From NCBI GenBank assembly GCA_024635495.1, contig JAGXIT010000005.1, positions 1 to 64,000 on the forward strand: 64,000 nt of DNA, given 5' to 3'. The position numbers and the translations under genes are program-made. The notes under the pieces are model-generated. The model worked only from the letters and a program-made list of their open reading frames with translations, did no database searches and had not been told where the DNA came from. Position 1 is the first letter of the stretch. The number at the start of each line of letters is the position of its first letter. This stretch comes from Candidatus Saccharimonadota bacterium (GTDB taxonomy: Bacteria; Patescibacteriota; Saccharimonadia; Saccharimonadales; UBA4665). Positions 1 to 9,431 of the stretch are shown here, piece by piece.

Positions 1-645
1 AGCAACACCACCGTCTGCACAGAGTGAGAATTGCTCCATCACACGAGCGGTTACGGTAATCGTTTCATTGATGCTCATAGCGACACCACCGTAGTCGACG
101 TAGGTACCGACATCGGCTGCGCTAACATATGGAGTACCTGCGCCGTAGGCAGCGTCAGTATAGGTTGTAATGCGAGCGTAGAAACTTCCAACAACATCAG
201 GGTTTGTGACACCATTTACTTCGAAGCTGACTGCACCAGCACCTTGAGGTGCAGTAGAAGTAAATTTCAATGTAGAGGCAGTAAGCGCACCGAGTGACCA
301 GTTAACTGGCACGGTACCGACTGTGGCTGCTGAGGCGTTAAGGCCAGACACAGCTGTACAGCTGTCTTCAATAAGTGGCGTGTTGCTACAGAAGTCGACC
401 ACGAAGCTTTGCATAGAAGCGCTTGTCGTGAATGTAACAGTATATGAGACAGCGTCACCACTACCGACACCCGTAAAGGCTGTGCCACTAGGGGCTGAGT
501 CGCTCATTTGCACTTCGCGACTTGTTAGTTGAGCTGCCGAAGCCTGACTGGCTCCGAAGAGTGCCGGGGCTGCCGATCCAACTACGAGCGCTAGCGCCGA
601 TAGTGCGGCCGCTGGGCGTCGTAGTGCTTTATAGTTGATACTCAT
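1..645 (-). CDS. Secreted protein of unknown function, C-terminus beyond window
   Basis: The reading frame is open from an ATG at 645 to the window edge (215 codons), so the C-terminus is missing. An AAGGAG ribosome binding site lies 9 nt before the ATG. Residues 1-38 form a signal peptide: basic start (MSINYKALRR), an Ala/Leu/Val core, and AxA-type cleavage around SQASA. The remainder is rich in Thr, Ser, Val and Gly with alternating beta-strand character, and has a Cys pair (FCSN...DSC) that could form a disulfide. It lies downstream of another exported protein gene in the same orientation. No family was recognised; a surface or pilus-like beta-sandwich is inference. Confidence 0.8.
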   Translation of the reverse strand, partial: MSINYKALRRPAAALSALALVVGSAAPALFGASQASAAQLTSREVQMSDSAPSGTAFTGVGSGDAVSYTVTFTTSASMQSFVVDFCSNTPLIEDSCTAVSGLNASAATVGTVPVNWSLGALTASTLKFTSTAPQGAGAVSFEVNGVTNPDVVGSFYARITTYTDAAYGAGTPYVSAADVGTYVDYGGVAMSINETITVTARVMEQFSLCADGGVA

Positions 646-814
646 TTTATGTAGATCTCCTTGTTGTAAGGGTTTGTTTAATATTTACATCACGTAATGT
701 ATCAAGTAATCATAAGCAGTACAAGTGTTTTTGAGCACAAAATGATTGTTTTGTTGTAAATATTAATATTACTGCTTACATTTCTATGCTACGTTATAAT
801 TATCAAATTCGCAC

Positions 815-844
815 AAAACCATGCCAACATCTTGACATGGTTTT
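815..844. terminator. Hairpin between two secreted-protein genes
   Basis: A 9-bp perfect inverted repeat (AAAACCATG/CATGGTTTT) encloses a 12-nt loop. It lies in the 285-bp space between the leftward genes ending at 931 and starting at 645. It could end the upstream transcript. The rest of the gap is AT-rich with no visible gene. Confidence 0.4.
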
Positions 845-930
845 ATGTATAACAGAGGTAAGCTATCACAGCTGTTGTTGTAATTACTATGTGCGATGAC
901 TGCCCTATTTGAAGGAAGACGAACGAGTAT

Positions 931-1713
931 CTAAAATGTCGAGGTAACGACGACTGATTGATTGGCGATGTAAGTACCCGCCGGCGTTACATTCGTGACG
1001 TTCATCATGTAGCTAATGGTGTAGTAGGTGTAGCCAGAGCTCTCCGTGGAGGAGGCAATCGTATCGCCACTGGAGTAGCGGAAGGTGTCTGCGGTGTCGT
1101 AATTCGTCGCGGCTGCGCCAAAACCAAAAGGCAAGCTCGGGTTCTGCGCATCGACATCTTGTGTAACATCTGCACCCACCGTTGGGGACGTATTCGCTAC
1201 GAGGTTCAATCCAAACTGCTCTGTCCCGACTGATGATGCCGCACCAGCCATGGCGGTAATGGCGTGGCCGCCGTAGGTAGGAGTCGTGCCATATATTTGC
1301 ACGACGTAGCCAGAAGCCGGGTATGATTTGACATTAAACGTGGCAGTATCTGCACCAGTAGAAGAAGGATCAATCACACCCAGGTCTACTGCCGATTTTG
1401 TAACATTGACCTCGAGATACTCAGTACGGTTCGTATTGAAACCCGCCTGTGCCTGAAAGGCGGTGCCTTGGGTATTGCCAACCGTAAGCTCTCCAGCTGA
1501 CATATTTGCACAGTAGGCATTGCCACCCTGTGTCGGACAAGTATCAAGCCCACCTGTGCCAAAGAACGATTCGCTCACCCCATAGCTACTCGAACAGGTT
1601 TGGAAATCTGGGTCACAAACTGCATAGGAATGTGGCGCCACGAGAAATAGCATAGCCGTGACGACTACGACCATGAATCCTCGGATAAATTTTGTAAATT
1701 CTGTGTGTCTCAT
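931..1713 (-). CDS. Secreted WxL-like or beta-sandwich surface protein
   Basis: A 260-residue exported protein. Residues 1-32 are a signal peptide (FIRGFMVVVVTAMLFLVAPHSYA). The mature part is Ser/Thr/Gly/Ala rich with several Cys near its N-terminus (CDPDFQTCSS, DTCPTQ, AYC). The C-terminal third alternates hydrophobic and polar residues and ends YIANQSVVVTSTF, a pattern seen at the end of WxL-type and spore-coat-U-like extracellular domains; that resemblance is weak. It shares orientation and general composition with the secreted protein gene at 1-645, so the two may be related surface components. No strong ribosome binding site is visible before the ATG. Confidence 0.6.
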   Translation of the reverse strand: MRHTEFTKFIRGFMVVVVTAMLFLVAPHSYAVCDPDFQTCSSSYGVSESFFGTGGLDTCPTQGGNAYCANMSAGELTVGNTQGTAFQAQAGFNTNRTEYLEVNVTKSAVDLGVIDPSSTGADTATFNVKSYPASGYVVQIYGTTPTYGGHAITAMAGAASSVGTEQFGLNLVANTSPTVGADVTQDVDAQNPSLPFGFGAAATNYDTADTFRYSSGDTIASSTESSGYTYYTISYMMNVTNVTPAGTYIANQSVVVTSTF

Positions 1714-1866
1714 TGTGTGCGAAATTTCTCATGCTTATTTTCTCGCATTTCGTCCCAAGAAGCAAATCAGTACATATCGAGAGCCTCGTGTCATCTATAA
1801 GGACGGAAGTACAGTTTTCATATTATTCACACTCCTGTATGATATATGTAAACGTAAGCATTATAT

Positions 1867-2874
1867 ATGAATCCAGAAGAACAAAAGACGAATGGTGAGG
1901 GTTCGGCAGCACAAGACACAAGCAGTCTTGAGGGCACTAGTTCAAGCTCGCTCGAAAGTGGCAATAACCTCGACAACTCCGCTGCAACTACCGGCAAGAT
2001 AGAAGATAAACTACCCGAACGAAAAGAAAAAGGTTCAATTGTGCGGCGTGTTGCACGCAAGGTTAACCTCTACCTATTGCTATTCATGCTTCTGCTGGTT
2101 GTCTCGGGCGGTATCGTACTCGTCACCTACCTCGCGAATAAAAGAGCTCAGGATGGTAAGATCGAAACGCAAAGCCTAACCTCTGACACGCTCCAGCAGC
2201 TCGCAACCACTGATGTAACCGTCGGGCAGCCGAAACAAGTCCTGAATGTACAGAGTAACGCCGTCTTCGCCGGTAAAGTACTAGTGCGCGATACCCTTGA
2301 GGTTGCTGGCGCAATTAAAGTGGGCGGCAGCCTGACAGTGCCAGGTATCACCGTGTCGGGCAATAGTATCTTTGAACAACTACAGGTCAATAGTGATCTC
2401 GCTGTTCAGGGTAACAGTAGTGTTCAAGGACAGCTCGCGGTGCAAAAGAATTTGACCGTCGCCGGTAGCGGCACCTTCGGTGGTCCATTATCAGCTCCAT
2501 CTATCACGGTAAACGCCCTGCAACTCAACGGTGTACTGACGATTACAAAACACTTTGCAGTCGGTGGATCCACCCCAAGCCGTTCGACCGGAAGTGCGCT
2601 CGGTAGCGGCGGTACGGTAGCTCTCAGTGGCTCCGACACGGCTGGTAGTATCAATATCAATACTGGTAGTAGCCCTGCAGCAGGCTGTTTCTTGACGGTA
2701 AACTTCTCTGATAAATACAACACAACACCAGTCGTATCCGTAACCCCCGTAGGATCTTCGGCTGCGGGCCTCAATTACTACATCACCCGCAATACAAGTA
2801 ACTTCAGTGTATGCACGACTAGTACTCCGCCGGGCAATGCCAGCTTCGGCTTCGATTACTGGATAGTCGAGTAG
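1867..2874 (+). CDS. Membrane-anchored repetitive beta-solenoid protein
   Basis: A 335-residue protein with a hydrophilic Ser/Glu-rich N-terminal 65 residues, one transmembrane helix at about 70-92 (LLLFMLLLVVSGGIVLVTYL), then imperfect repeats of about 15-20 residues between 120 and 230 (VFAGKVLVRDTLEVAGAIKVGGSLTV-like) resembling bactofilin or phage tail-fibre beta-helices. The C-terminal domain (about 250-335) is compact with two Cys and ends FGFDYWIVE. The predicted topology is N-in with an extracellular fibre. It is divergent from the secreted protein gene at 1713, sharing a 153-bp promoter region. A TATGAT -10 box is at about 1837 and there is no Shine-Dalgarno sequence. A function in adhesion or cell shape is inference. 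Confidence 0.65.
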   Translation: MNPEEQKTNGEGSAAQDTSSLEGTSSSSLESGNNLDNSAATTGKIEDKLPERKEKGSIVRRVARKVNLYLLLFMLLLVVSGGIVLVTYLANKRAQDGKIETQSLTSDTLQQLATTDVTVGQPKQVLNVQSNAVFAGKVLVRDTLEVAGAIKVGGSLTVPGITVSGNSIFEQLQVNSDLAVQGNSSVQGQLAVQKNLTVAGSGTFGGPLSAPSITVNALQLNGVLTITKHFAVGGSTPSRSTGSALGSGGTVALSGSDTAGSININTGSSPAAGCFLTVNFSDKYNTTPVVSVTPVGSSAAGLNYYITRNTSNFSVCTTSTPPGNASFGFDYWIVE

Positions 2875-3144
2875 CACATAATGGGACAACCGAGATAGGT
2901 TCTTGCTTCTTCTTGCCGTAATTAAAAAGCCAACCCCTTACTTTTATCGGCACCGTGGAGGCTTCCTGGCCGAAATGTTGTCATGCAGCACAATCTATCA
3001 AGCCATCTCGCGTTCTCTCGAGTGGCGATTGTGCTCATGAGCAACAGTTTCGCCAAGAAGCCGGAAATGTGCCTAGACCTTTTGCTTCTTTTGCGTCATG
3101 GCAAAAGAAGGTATGAAAAACAAATCAAAACTATAGCTTCAGGT

Positions 3145-3462
3145 TTAAACGTCGAGGAAGACGATGATTTTGTCGGCCTTCACGTGCATGATGCCGTTCT
3201 GAATACGAATCTTCTCCTCGTGGGTCGGAGCCCTTACGATGACATCACACGGTACGAGCAAAGTGATAAAGTTGTGGTGTTGCGGAAGGATATCGAAATT
3301 ACCCGTTTGATTTACCGCCGATATACTGTAGGCTTCGCCTTCAAAATAGACATGTGAAGGAGCGTAGACCTTCACGAGGACAGTAGCTTTGCCCTCTACT
3401 TGTTCGCCTTTGTTCGGCGTCGACGTACTGTTGTGCTGCTCGGTGTGCGGCTCGTCGCTCAT
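3145..3462 (-). CDS. atpC: ATP synthase epsilon subunit
   Basis: A 105-residue protein at the end of the F1Fo operon, overlapping the beta-subunit stop by 4 nt (ATGA), as is usual for translational coupling. After a non-conserved, Thr/Asn-rich N-terminal extension of about 25 residues it shows the epsilon beta-sandwich pattern: VKVYAPSHVYFEGEAYSISA, then TGNFDILPQHHNFITLL, the family's G-x-[FL]-x-[IV]LPxH motif. It ends soon after the beta-sandwich, so the C-terminal helical hairpin that inhibits the bacterial enzyme is absent. Epsilon connects the gamma stalk to the c-ring. The gap from 2875 to 3144 holds a small hairpin (CTTTTGC/GCAAAAG near 3092-3111) but no clear gene. Confidence 0.85.
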   Translation of the reverse strand: MSDEPHTEQHNSTSTPNKGEQVEGKATVLVKVYAPSHVYFEGEAYSISAVNQTGNFDILPQHHNFITLLVPCDVIVRAPTHEEKIRIQNGIMHVKADKIIVFLDV

Positions 3463-4763
3463 ATGATGATTTCTTCGATACTCTTGAGTGTTTCTTCTCG
3501 GCTAAAGAATTCTCCAGGGACGCCGTTGTGCTTGGTCATGACATTCATATTTTGCGAAAAGTTTGTTATCAGCTTCTTCGCCTTGGCGTAGTCGGCGCGA
3601 TCGGCTGGGCTCAACTCGTTTTCACCAATAATAGCAATGATGCCCTTCAGTGATTCATATTTCTGCAGCAGTGCCTGCACCTGGACGCTCAGTACGTAAT
3701 GACGCTCTCCGACGATTTCTGGTGTCAGCAGCGATGAGTTCGTCTGGATAAGGTCGACTGCAGGACGCTGCCCTTGCTCGGCGACTTTACGACTCAGTAC
3801 GATAATGGAGTCCATTTCGTGTTGAATAAACTGCACCGCAGGGTCAGAGATGTCATCTGCCGGAACATAAATCGTCTGCACGGAGGTAATTGAGCCATTT
3901 TCATTCGAACTCAAGCGGTCCTGAAGCACCTTCACATCAGAGAAGACTGTCGACTCATACCCACCTTCGTTTGGCACTTGGTCAAGGATAGTCGAGAGCT
4001 CGTTGCGGGCCTGAATATAGCGATACATGTTATCAGCAAAGAAAAGGATATCTTGGTGTTTTTCGTCACGGAAATATTCCGCAGCAGCCGTCGCAGATAT
4101 ACCGACGAGTGAACGCTGTACGGGGTTCTCATTCATCTGCGCGAAGAACATGCAGGTGTTTTTGAGCAGATCGTTTTCGCGCAAGGTGTCCCACAGCTCG
4201 TGGCCTTCACGGATGCGCTCACCGATACCAGAGAAGAACGAAAGGCTTCCATCACCCTTTGCGGTGTTGTTGATGAGCTCCATGGTCGTGACGGTCTTGC
4301 CGACACCAGCACCACCGATAACACCAATCTTGCGACCCTTAACAAACGGCGTCAGGAAATCGATAACCTTGATACCTGTCTCAAGAATCTCAGGCTTGGA
4401 TACCGAGAAGTTATTGCTACGCGGCGGCAATTTTAATATATCTTTGTAGCGCACGTCGTCGCCAGTGATTGGATCCTGGCCATCAAGCGGATCGCCGAGG
4501 GCATTCAGAATGCGACCAATGGTTATTTCACCGACAGGTATCTCAATACCCTTGTGAGTACGCTGCACGCTGTCGCCTTTGAGCAAGCTATGGTCTGAAC
4601 GTACGTTGAGACAAAATGCCATACCACCTGGATTCAAGTGGTCAACGAGTAGCTGTGTCTGTCTCTCGTTATCAGCAACAATTATTTCGTCCACCTCAGG
4701 TGAATCTGAGTCGAACTGAACGAGCACAACCAAGTCCTTGATGGTTGTAACAATTCCAGCCAT
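3459..4763 (-). CDS. atpD: ATP synthase beta subunit
   Basis: The catalytic F1 subunit, 434 residues, somewhat shorter than the usual 460-480. Visible motifs: P-loop GGAGVGKT at 150-157, the catalytic-glutamate segment GIGERIREGHELW, Walker B-like ILFFADNMYRY, and SVQTIYVPADDISDP. The C-terminal DELSEED motif, which contacts gamma, is replaced by ENELSPADR; the helix position is kept but most acids are lost. The ADP-binding core is intact, so the protein should be catalytic. It starts 19 nt after the gamma stop and overlaps epsilon by 4 nt. Confidence 0.95.
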   Translation of the reverse strand: MAGIVTTIKDLVVLVQFDSDSPEVDEIIVADNERQTQLLVDHLNPGGMAFCLNVRSDHSLLKGDSVQRTHKGIEIPVGEITIGRILNALGDPLDGQDPITGDDVRYKDILKLPPRSNNFSVSKPEILETGIKVIDFLTPFVKGRKIGVIGGAGVGKTVTTMELINNTAKGDGSLSFFSGIGERIREGHELWDTLRENDLLKNTCMFFAQMNENPVQRSLVGISATAAAEYFRDEKHQDILFFADNMYRYIQARNELSTILDQVPNEGGYESTVFSDVKVLQDRLSSNENGSITSVQTIYVPADDISDPAVQFIQHEMDSIIVLSRKVAEQGQRPAVDLIQTNSSLLTPEIVGERHYVLSVQVQALLQKYESLKGIIAIIGENELSPADRADYAKAKKLITNFSQNMNVMTKHNGVPGEFFSREETLKSIEEIII

Positions 4764-4782
4764 TAGATGCTTCCTCCGTCTA

Positions 4783-5649
4783 TCATACTGCCGCCTTTTT
4801 TGACTTCTTCATGCCATTGATAATCTCTTTGAGACGTTCGTCCTTCACGCCTCGTTTGGCCCGGTTATACAACATATGCAAATCAGCGGTTTCTTCGTCG
4901 GCTCGTTGGTGCGAGGCACTCATCGCACGGAATCTTGAGGCGTATTGTGCAAGCTTTGACTGCAATATAAGCTGGCTCATGGCAATCTTCATCATAGAGC
5001 GCTCAAGGTGAGCCGCAACCGCAAAGCTTGTAGGCTCAAATATATAGTTTTGCTCACTAATGACTTCGTCGAGTCTTTCATTTCCCGATCCGACTGACTT
5101 AACTGCCATCGAAAGTGATATATGTTTTGGCTCTTGATCCATCAACGACACATACTCCTGGTAGAAAACAGTAGAGCGCCTGTATTGCTGCACTTCCTTG
5201 ATGATAGGTTCGACATTGATATTACGGTCATTGCTCGGCAGTTTGTAGTACTTACGGAAGCTAATGCCGCGCTGGCTCAACTGCATGGCGCCGTGGTGAC
5301 CAATAACGATGATGTCATTTTTCTCAGCATCGTACTGCAGAAGCATCGCCTCGACGGTTTTTTGGTCGATATCACCACTAAATCCACCTTCAGCCGTAAT
5401 GATAATAAATAGTTCTTTATCGATAACGACGCGATTATTTTGACCTTCATCGCGACCGAAGCTAAACAAACTATCAACACGCAGCTGCGTATATATCTTC
5501 CACAGTTCGTCGAAGAACTTCGTCGACTCGAGCACCTGCGTTTTCGTCTGAGAGATACGCATACTCGCGATGCCTTCAAAGACGCTCGTAAGCTCAGCTA
5601 GCGTCGCCATCGAAGCTTCGTCTTTGGCTATTTCATTTGGCCGCCTCAT
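4783..5649 (-). CDS. atpG: ATP synthase gamma subunit
   Basis: A 288-residue central stalk subunit. The N-terminal helix ([20 protein letters not shown]) and the C-terminal helix ([28 protein letters not shown], then LYNRAKRGV) match the two long coiled-coil helices of gamma; the middle is poorly conserved, as is normal for this subunit. The start overlaps the alpha stop by 4 nt (ATGA). A segment near EGGFSGDID corresponds to the conserved GLCG region of the Rossmann-like domain. The identification rests on gene position plus the terminal helices. Confidence 0.85.
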   Translation of the reverse strand: MRRPNEIAKDEASMATLAELTSVFEGIASMRISQTKTQVLESTKFFDELWKIYTQLRVDSLFSFGRDEGQNNRVVIDKELFIIITAEGGFSGDIDQKTVEAMLLQYDAEKNDIIVIGHHGAMQLSQRGISFRKYYKLPSNDRNINVEPIIKEVQQYRRSTVFYQEYVSLMDQEPKHISLSMAVKSVGSGNERLDEVISEQNYIFEPTSFAVAAHLERSMMKIAMSQLILQSKLAQYASRFRAMSASHQRADEETADLHMLYNRAKRGVKDERLKEIINGMKKSKKAAV

Positions 5650-7274
5650 GTGTGCTGCTCCTCTTTGGGCTTGTCTTCGCTGCCCTCTTCGTGAGCCTCG
5701 TCTTTGTGCTCTTCATCTCTATGTACTTCAATATGCTCTGGTTCTGGAACGTCTTTTGACTTTTCATCTTCCTTTTTCTGTTTGCCGTGCTTTTCATCTT
5801 TCTTCGAGTCTTCTGTTGGCTTTTTTTCTTCGGCTTTTGACTCTGGCTTTGGTGGAAGCTTGGCGCACTGCTGCTTCAGCATATCGCGAACTTTGTCATA
5901 TTCTTCGTCGCTGGTAACTTTGCCAGCAAAATCGTTGGAGTTGAGCTTCAGCGCATTGATATCAAGTGTGGCCTCATCTTCAAGATTAAGAACGATATCG
6001 AGCATAAGCTGTTGTGCCATCAGCGAGAAGGTGTCGCCTGGCGCCTGGGTGAGTAGCTCGAAGATGCGCTTACCAGTCGCAAGCGCTCGTTTGGCTTCCG
6101 GACCAAGTTCTGAACCGAAGTGAGAAAATTCCTCTGCTTGACGATAATTGGCCAGAATCTTGAGTGTCTGAGCGGCTAAGTTTTTTTGACGTTTATTGTG
6201 GCCAACGCCCCCGGCACGGGTCACGCTAAGCCCCATACTGAGGGCTGGACGGATACCGTTTCGGAATATATCCATGTCGAGGATCCACTGACCGTCGGTA
6301 ATCGACATAATGTTCGTTGGCAGGTACGCGGTAATGTCACCGTTGGCAGCGTGGACTACCGGGATACTAGTAAGTGTCTTGCCATTGTGCTCGAGTCGTC
6401 CGGCGCGCTCCAGCAGACTTGAGTGAGCATAGAACATATCACCAGGGTAGCTGTCCCGGCCCGGGCTCACACCAGAGAGCAAGGCAACCTCTCGGTAAGC
6501 ATGTGCGTGACTCGTAAGGTCGTCGTAGACAATAATCGTGTCTCTATCAAGCTTTTGCCAGAGATACTCAGCTAGCGAACAAGCGACGTACGGCGCGATA
6601 TAGCTCATGATGAGTGATTCAAACATAGTACTCACGACTACGATAGCTTTTTCCATACCACCGTTTTCTTCGAGACGGGTTAGGAGCATATCGACATCAC
6701 TTCGTCGCTTTGCGATAAGACAGTAGACCACAATTTGGTCAGTGTTTTTTTGGTTGATGGCGAGCTGTGTCACCATGGTACTTTTACCAGACTTACTGTC
6801 GCCAAGTAGCGCCATGCGCTGGCCTCGCACAATTGGGAATAAGGCGTCGATGGCGGTCACGCCGCTTTCGAGCTGATCTTCGAGTAGTTTGCGCTCAAAT
6901 AGTGGCCGAGCCGTATTGAACACTGGCCAAACATCGTCTGCTGGGATTGGTCCTTTACCATCAAGTGGTTCACCGGTGACTGATACAACGCGACCGATAA
7001 AGTCCTTGCCCACCTTCGAGACGAGTTTGTCGTGCTGCAATACAGCGACCATGCCGATCTTGAGTGATTCAGAACCAAGATGCAAGACAAGCACATCATC
7101 GGTATTTATCTGGTTAATAAAGCCCTTGCTACCGTCTTCAAACATGACAAGCGAATGGAGTGCTGAGGGCTGCAAACCTCGAACATGGATGAGAAACTTC
7201 TCGACGCCGATTACCTCACCGACCGGCTTACCGGATTCGACAAGTTTTGCAAAATGTTTATTATCAAAACTCAT
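5646..7274 (-). CDS. atpA: ATP synthase alpha subunit with long charged C-terminal tail
   Basis: A 542-residue F1 regulatory subunit. The P-loop is GDSKSGKST (158-166), a variant of the usual GDRQTGKT. The arginine finger lies in [10 protein letters not shown] (canonical GLSVSRVGG) and is present. [14 protein letters not shown] matches the conserved C-terminal domain. After about residue 470 there is an unusual extension of roughly 70 residues made almost only of Lys, Glu, Asp, Pro, Gln and His. Such a tail is not part of ordinary alpha subunits and is likely disordered. The start overlaps the delta-like gene stop by 4 nt and the stop overlaps gamma by 4 nt. Confidence 0.95.
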   Translation of the reverse strand: MSFDNKHFAKLVESGKPVGEVIGVEKFLIHVRGLQPSALHSLVMFEDGSKGFINQINTDDVLVLHLGSESLKIGMVAVLQHDKLVSKVGKDFIGRVVSVTGEPLDGKGPIPADDVWPVFNTARPLFERKLLEDQLESGVTAIDALFPIVRGQRMALLGDSKSGKSTMVTQLAINQKNTDQIVVYCLIAKRRSDVDMLLTRLEENGGMEKAIVVVSTMFESLIMSYIAPYVACSLAEYLWQKLDRDTIIVYDDLTSHAHAYREVALLSGVSPGRDSYPGDMFYAHSSLLERAGRLEHNGKTLTSIPVVHAANGDITAYLPTNIMSITDGQWILDMDIFRNGIRPALSMGLSVTRAGGVGHNKRQKNLAAQTLKILANYRQAEEFSHFGSELGPEAKRALATGKRIFELLTQAPGDTFSLMAQQLMLDIVLNLEDEATLDINALKLNSNDFAGKVTSDEEYDKVRDMLKQQCAKLPPKPESKAEEKKPTEDSKKDEKHGKQKKEDEKSKDVPEPEHIEVHRDEEHKDEAHEEGSEDKPKEEQHT

Positions 7275-7840
7275 ACGGCGGCTCCTTCCGTAGGGGAAGC
7301 TACTGGCTCGGTTGGTGGTGCTACTACCTCGTTTTGCCCAGCGGAAGCTTCGGGACCATGGAGATATTCCATCAATATTCCTCGACTGTCTGCGAAGGAC
7401 TTCACGAGCGACATATCGAAATACTTATTGGTTGTACGTAGCACACTCCCGGCACCGATACCTGGCTGGAGACCGATAGCTATCAATACCTGCGGATGAA
7501 TGTTTTGACGCATCCAAAACGTCAGTTTTTGCAAAAATTGTGCTGACGGATTAGCACTGAAGCTCATATGTACTTTTGGTGCAGTCTGACGAACATCACG
7601 CAGAAATTCATGTGCACGCTTACGATCACCCTCATTACGCATATCAAGTTTATTTTGCTCAACAAATTGATCGAGTAATAGCGAGAATTTCGGCAATTGA
7701 ATCTCAGCGCCCTGCTCGGCCTTGATGGTTTGCTGCTGGACGTTCGACTCGAGCTTATCGAGTTCACGAATGAGCCGTCCGACGTCGATGAGTCCGACAA
7801 CCACAACGGGTAGTGTCAACGCGGTGCTATCAGGCGCCAT
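7271..7840 (-). CDS. atpH: Putative ATP synthase delta subunit
   Basis: A 189-residue protein at the usual delta position between b and alpha, overlapping the b stop by 11 nt and alpha by 4 nt. The C-terminal half has a segment ([28 protein letters not shown]) comparable to the delta C-terminal strand region, where a surface-exposed beta element of the form G-x-R-x-x-x-x-D-x-S is expected. The N-terminal half is helical ([21 protein letters not shown]). A Pro/Ala/Glu tail follows residue 165. Sequence similarity alone is weak; the assignment relies mainly on operon position. Delta would fix the peripheral stalk to the top of F1. Confidence 0.6.
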   Translation of the reverse strand: MAPDSTALTLPVVVVGLIDVGRLIRELDKLESNVQQQTIKAEQGAEIQLPKFSLLLDQFVEQNKLDMRNEGDRKRAHEFLRDVRQTAPKVHMSFSANPSAQFLQKLTFWMRQNIHPQVLIAIGLQPGIGAGSVLRTTNKYFDMSLVKSFADSRGILMEYLHGPEASAGQNEVVAPPTEPVASPTEGAAV

Positions 7841-8450
7841 GCATTACGTCCTCAACGATTGCTTCACGATTCGCTTCAAGGTCCGCTAGAATATATTCGA
7901 GTTGGTCAGTCAGGTCAATCTGGTCGCCAATGGCCGCAAGCACGTAATGATTGACGATATCGGTCATATTCTGCTCAAAACGTTCGACAAGCTGCTTCTT
8001 TTCGGTCACAATCTGCTGCTCAACCTGGTCATGAAGTTGTTGGCGTTGTTCTTCGATAGCGACGTTTGTCTTCTGGATCGAATCAACGGCAAGTTGCTTA
8101 GCATCGTTGATGGATTGCTCGTATTTTGAGAATTCTTCTCGGAGGTTCTTGGTGATTTCCTCCTTCATGAACTCGTTAAGCTGGCTGGTGGTCAAGCGTA
8201 AATCCTGCTGCAAGAACATGGCATTTTCTGAGATGATTTTTTCGAAGTGAAGGCGACCACGATTACGAAGCTCTTCACGGAAGGTGTCGTTGAAGATATG
8301 CTCGACGTCTTCTTCGGCGCCCTTTTGTACATCAGCTTGGCCAGGCTTCTTCTGCGCTGTGCCATTACCGAGTCGAATCGCAAGCCAGATAAATGCCACC
8401 GTTGTAGCGAAGAGGCTTCCGATTATGAGTGCTAGCCACCAAATTGTCAT
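7830..8450 (-). CDS. atpF: ATP synthase b subunit (peripheral stalk)
   Basis: A 206-residue protein with the canonical b architecture: one N-terminal membrane helix (MTIWWLALIIGSLFATTVAFIWLAI) followed by a long charged helix, mostly coiled coil, rich in Glu, Gln, Lys and Arg up to about residue 165. No other motif is expected in this family. It is the second gene of the leftward operon, 28 bp after the exported c-like protein, and overlaps the delta-like gene. It is longer than the E. coli protein (156), like the b subunits of some other CPR bacteria. Confidence 0.8.
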   Translation of the reverse strand: MTIWWLALIIGSLFATTVAFIWLAIRLGNGTAQKKPGQADVQKGAEEDVEHIFNDTFREELRNRGRLHFEKIISENAMFLQQDLRLTTSQLNEFMKEEITKNLREEFSKYEQSINDAKQLAVDSIQKTNVAIEEQRQQLHDQVEQQIVTEKKQLVERFEQNMTDIVNHYVLAAIGDQIDLTDQLEYILADLEANREAIVEDVMHGA

Positions 8451-8478
8451 GTTTGTCCCACCCCTATCACACTTGTGC

Positions 8479-9327
8479 TTATAACTTTAATAATAAGTAT
8501 ATCGCGAGTAGCCCAATAACGAAAACGATTAATCCGAGCACGACCACTTGAACGAGGCCTCTCAATATTGATTTCTTGGCGAGCGGGTTGCGGCCAATCG
8601 ATACCAAACTGCTGCGCACGCCCCCGTAGAGTAAACTCGAAGTCATAAATAAAGTGATGAAGAGTATACCCGCGCCGACATACAATCGGATAGTGCTGAC
8701 TGGTTTGCCAGCGATGAACTCGCCCGAATTTTGTAAAAACGAAGGCACTGGTGGGCCTTCGACTGATGCGGCCAGTGGGTTGTGCGAAATACTGATGTCA
8801 ATCTGGATGAAACCGATTGAAACCTTTTTCGTCCCGTTATTGGTCGAGAGGCTGGCTGTACCATTGACGTTCGTGACCCCATCGAAGGCGGTTAATGCCT
8901 TACCAAGAATGACGGTCTGTTTGGTATCTGCTTTCATGCCAATGCCATCGAGTGCTGAGATACCTATGACGTCGCCAACTTCGATTGAACCGTTTTGAGT
9001 ACTGACAAGCGCATCGTATTTGCCGGTCGACGCAACATAGACTTCAAAATCATTGTCAGAGCCGCCGCCAAGCGACACGACCGTATCATTTGCCGCCACG
9101 ACGACACCCTGCATTGCGCCATCACTATCGGTACTGAGCGCTTTGACCTTGGTGCTATCCTTCGGGTCAATTCTTACGATCATACCCTTTTGTACATTTC
9201 CGGTAGTGCCGTATCCCTGGGAGACAGTTTGCGCCATCACGGTAGCGAAGATAAACACAGGAGCAAACAGACCGGCTATCATGCCCATCCAACGTATTTG
9301 ACGCTGCCAGGTGTTGGTTCGTCGCAT
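8479..9327 (-). CDS. Exported protein with c-subunit-like hairpin, first gene of ATP synthase operon
   Basis: A 282-residue protein leading the operon where the a and c subunits are normally encoded. It has a signal peptide or anchor (1-32), an extracytoplasmic beta-rich domain (about 35-205, with VSLGGGSDNDFEVYVAS), then two membrane helices (about 215-240 and 255-280) joined by a short basic loop, RSSLVSIGRNPLAKK. The RNP in this loop recalls the polar loop of F-type c subunits, but the second helix has no Asp or Glu, so it cannot carry protons as an ordinary c subunit does. No a subunit is present in the window. A TATACT box sits 9 nt before the ATG, so the operon mRNA is probably leaderless. 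Confidence 0.6.
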   Translation of the reverse strand: MRRTNTWQRQIRWMGMIAGLFAPVFIFATVMAQTVSQGYGTTGNVQKGMIVRIDPKDSTKVKALSTDSDGAMQGVVVAANDTVVSLGGGSDNDFEVYVASTGKYDALVSTQNGSIEVGDVIGISALDGIGMKADTKQTVILGKALTAFDGVTNVNGTASLSTNNGTKKVSIGFIQIDISISHNPLAASVEGPPVPSFLQNSGEFIAGKPVSTIRLYVGAGILFITLFMTSSLLYGGVRSSLVSIGRNPLAKKSILRGLVQVVVLGLIVFVIGLLAIYLLLKL

Positions 9328-9336
9328 TTACCGTAA

Positions 9337-9342
9337 AGTATA
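9337..9342 (-). promoter_or_regulatory. -10 box of the ATP synthase operon, leaderless start
   Basis: TATACT followed by TTACGGTAA and then the ATG at 9327. With the usual 6-8 nt from -10 to the transcription start, the mRNA would begin within a few bases of the start codon. No Shine-Dalgarno sequence fits. Confidence 0.5.
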
Positions 9343-9408
9343 ACCGTTTTGACACAACGACGCCACTACTTTCCGCCAGATGGTCGCCCCCGATACTGCC
9401 CGCCCTAC

Positions 9409-9431
9409 CTATAGGACGGACCTATAGATTT
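9409..9431 (+). repeat. REP-like hairpin, copy 1
   Basis: CTATAGG and CCTATAG flank the 5-nt loop ACGGA, followed by ATTT. The complement of the same element is at 63475-63501 next to a RAYT transposase gene. The copy overlaps the stop codon of the cysteine desulfurase gene and lies upstream of the ATP synthase promoter. Confidence 0.65.

Noticed and set aside
5704-6123. 139-residue Ser/Cys/Phe-rich frame opposite atpA
   Set aside because: A shadow of the Lys/Glu-rich tail of the alpha subunit on the other strand.
8479-9327. Genuine F-type c subunit
   Set aside because: The second helix lacks the essential Asp/Glu, and the protein has a long exported N-terminal domain.
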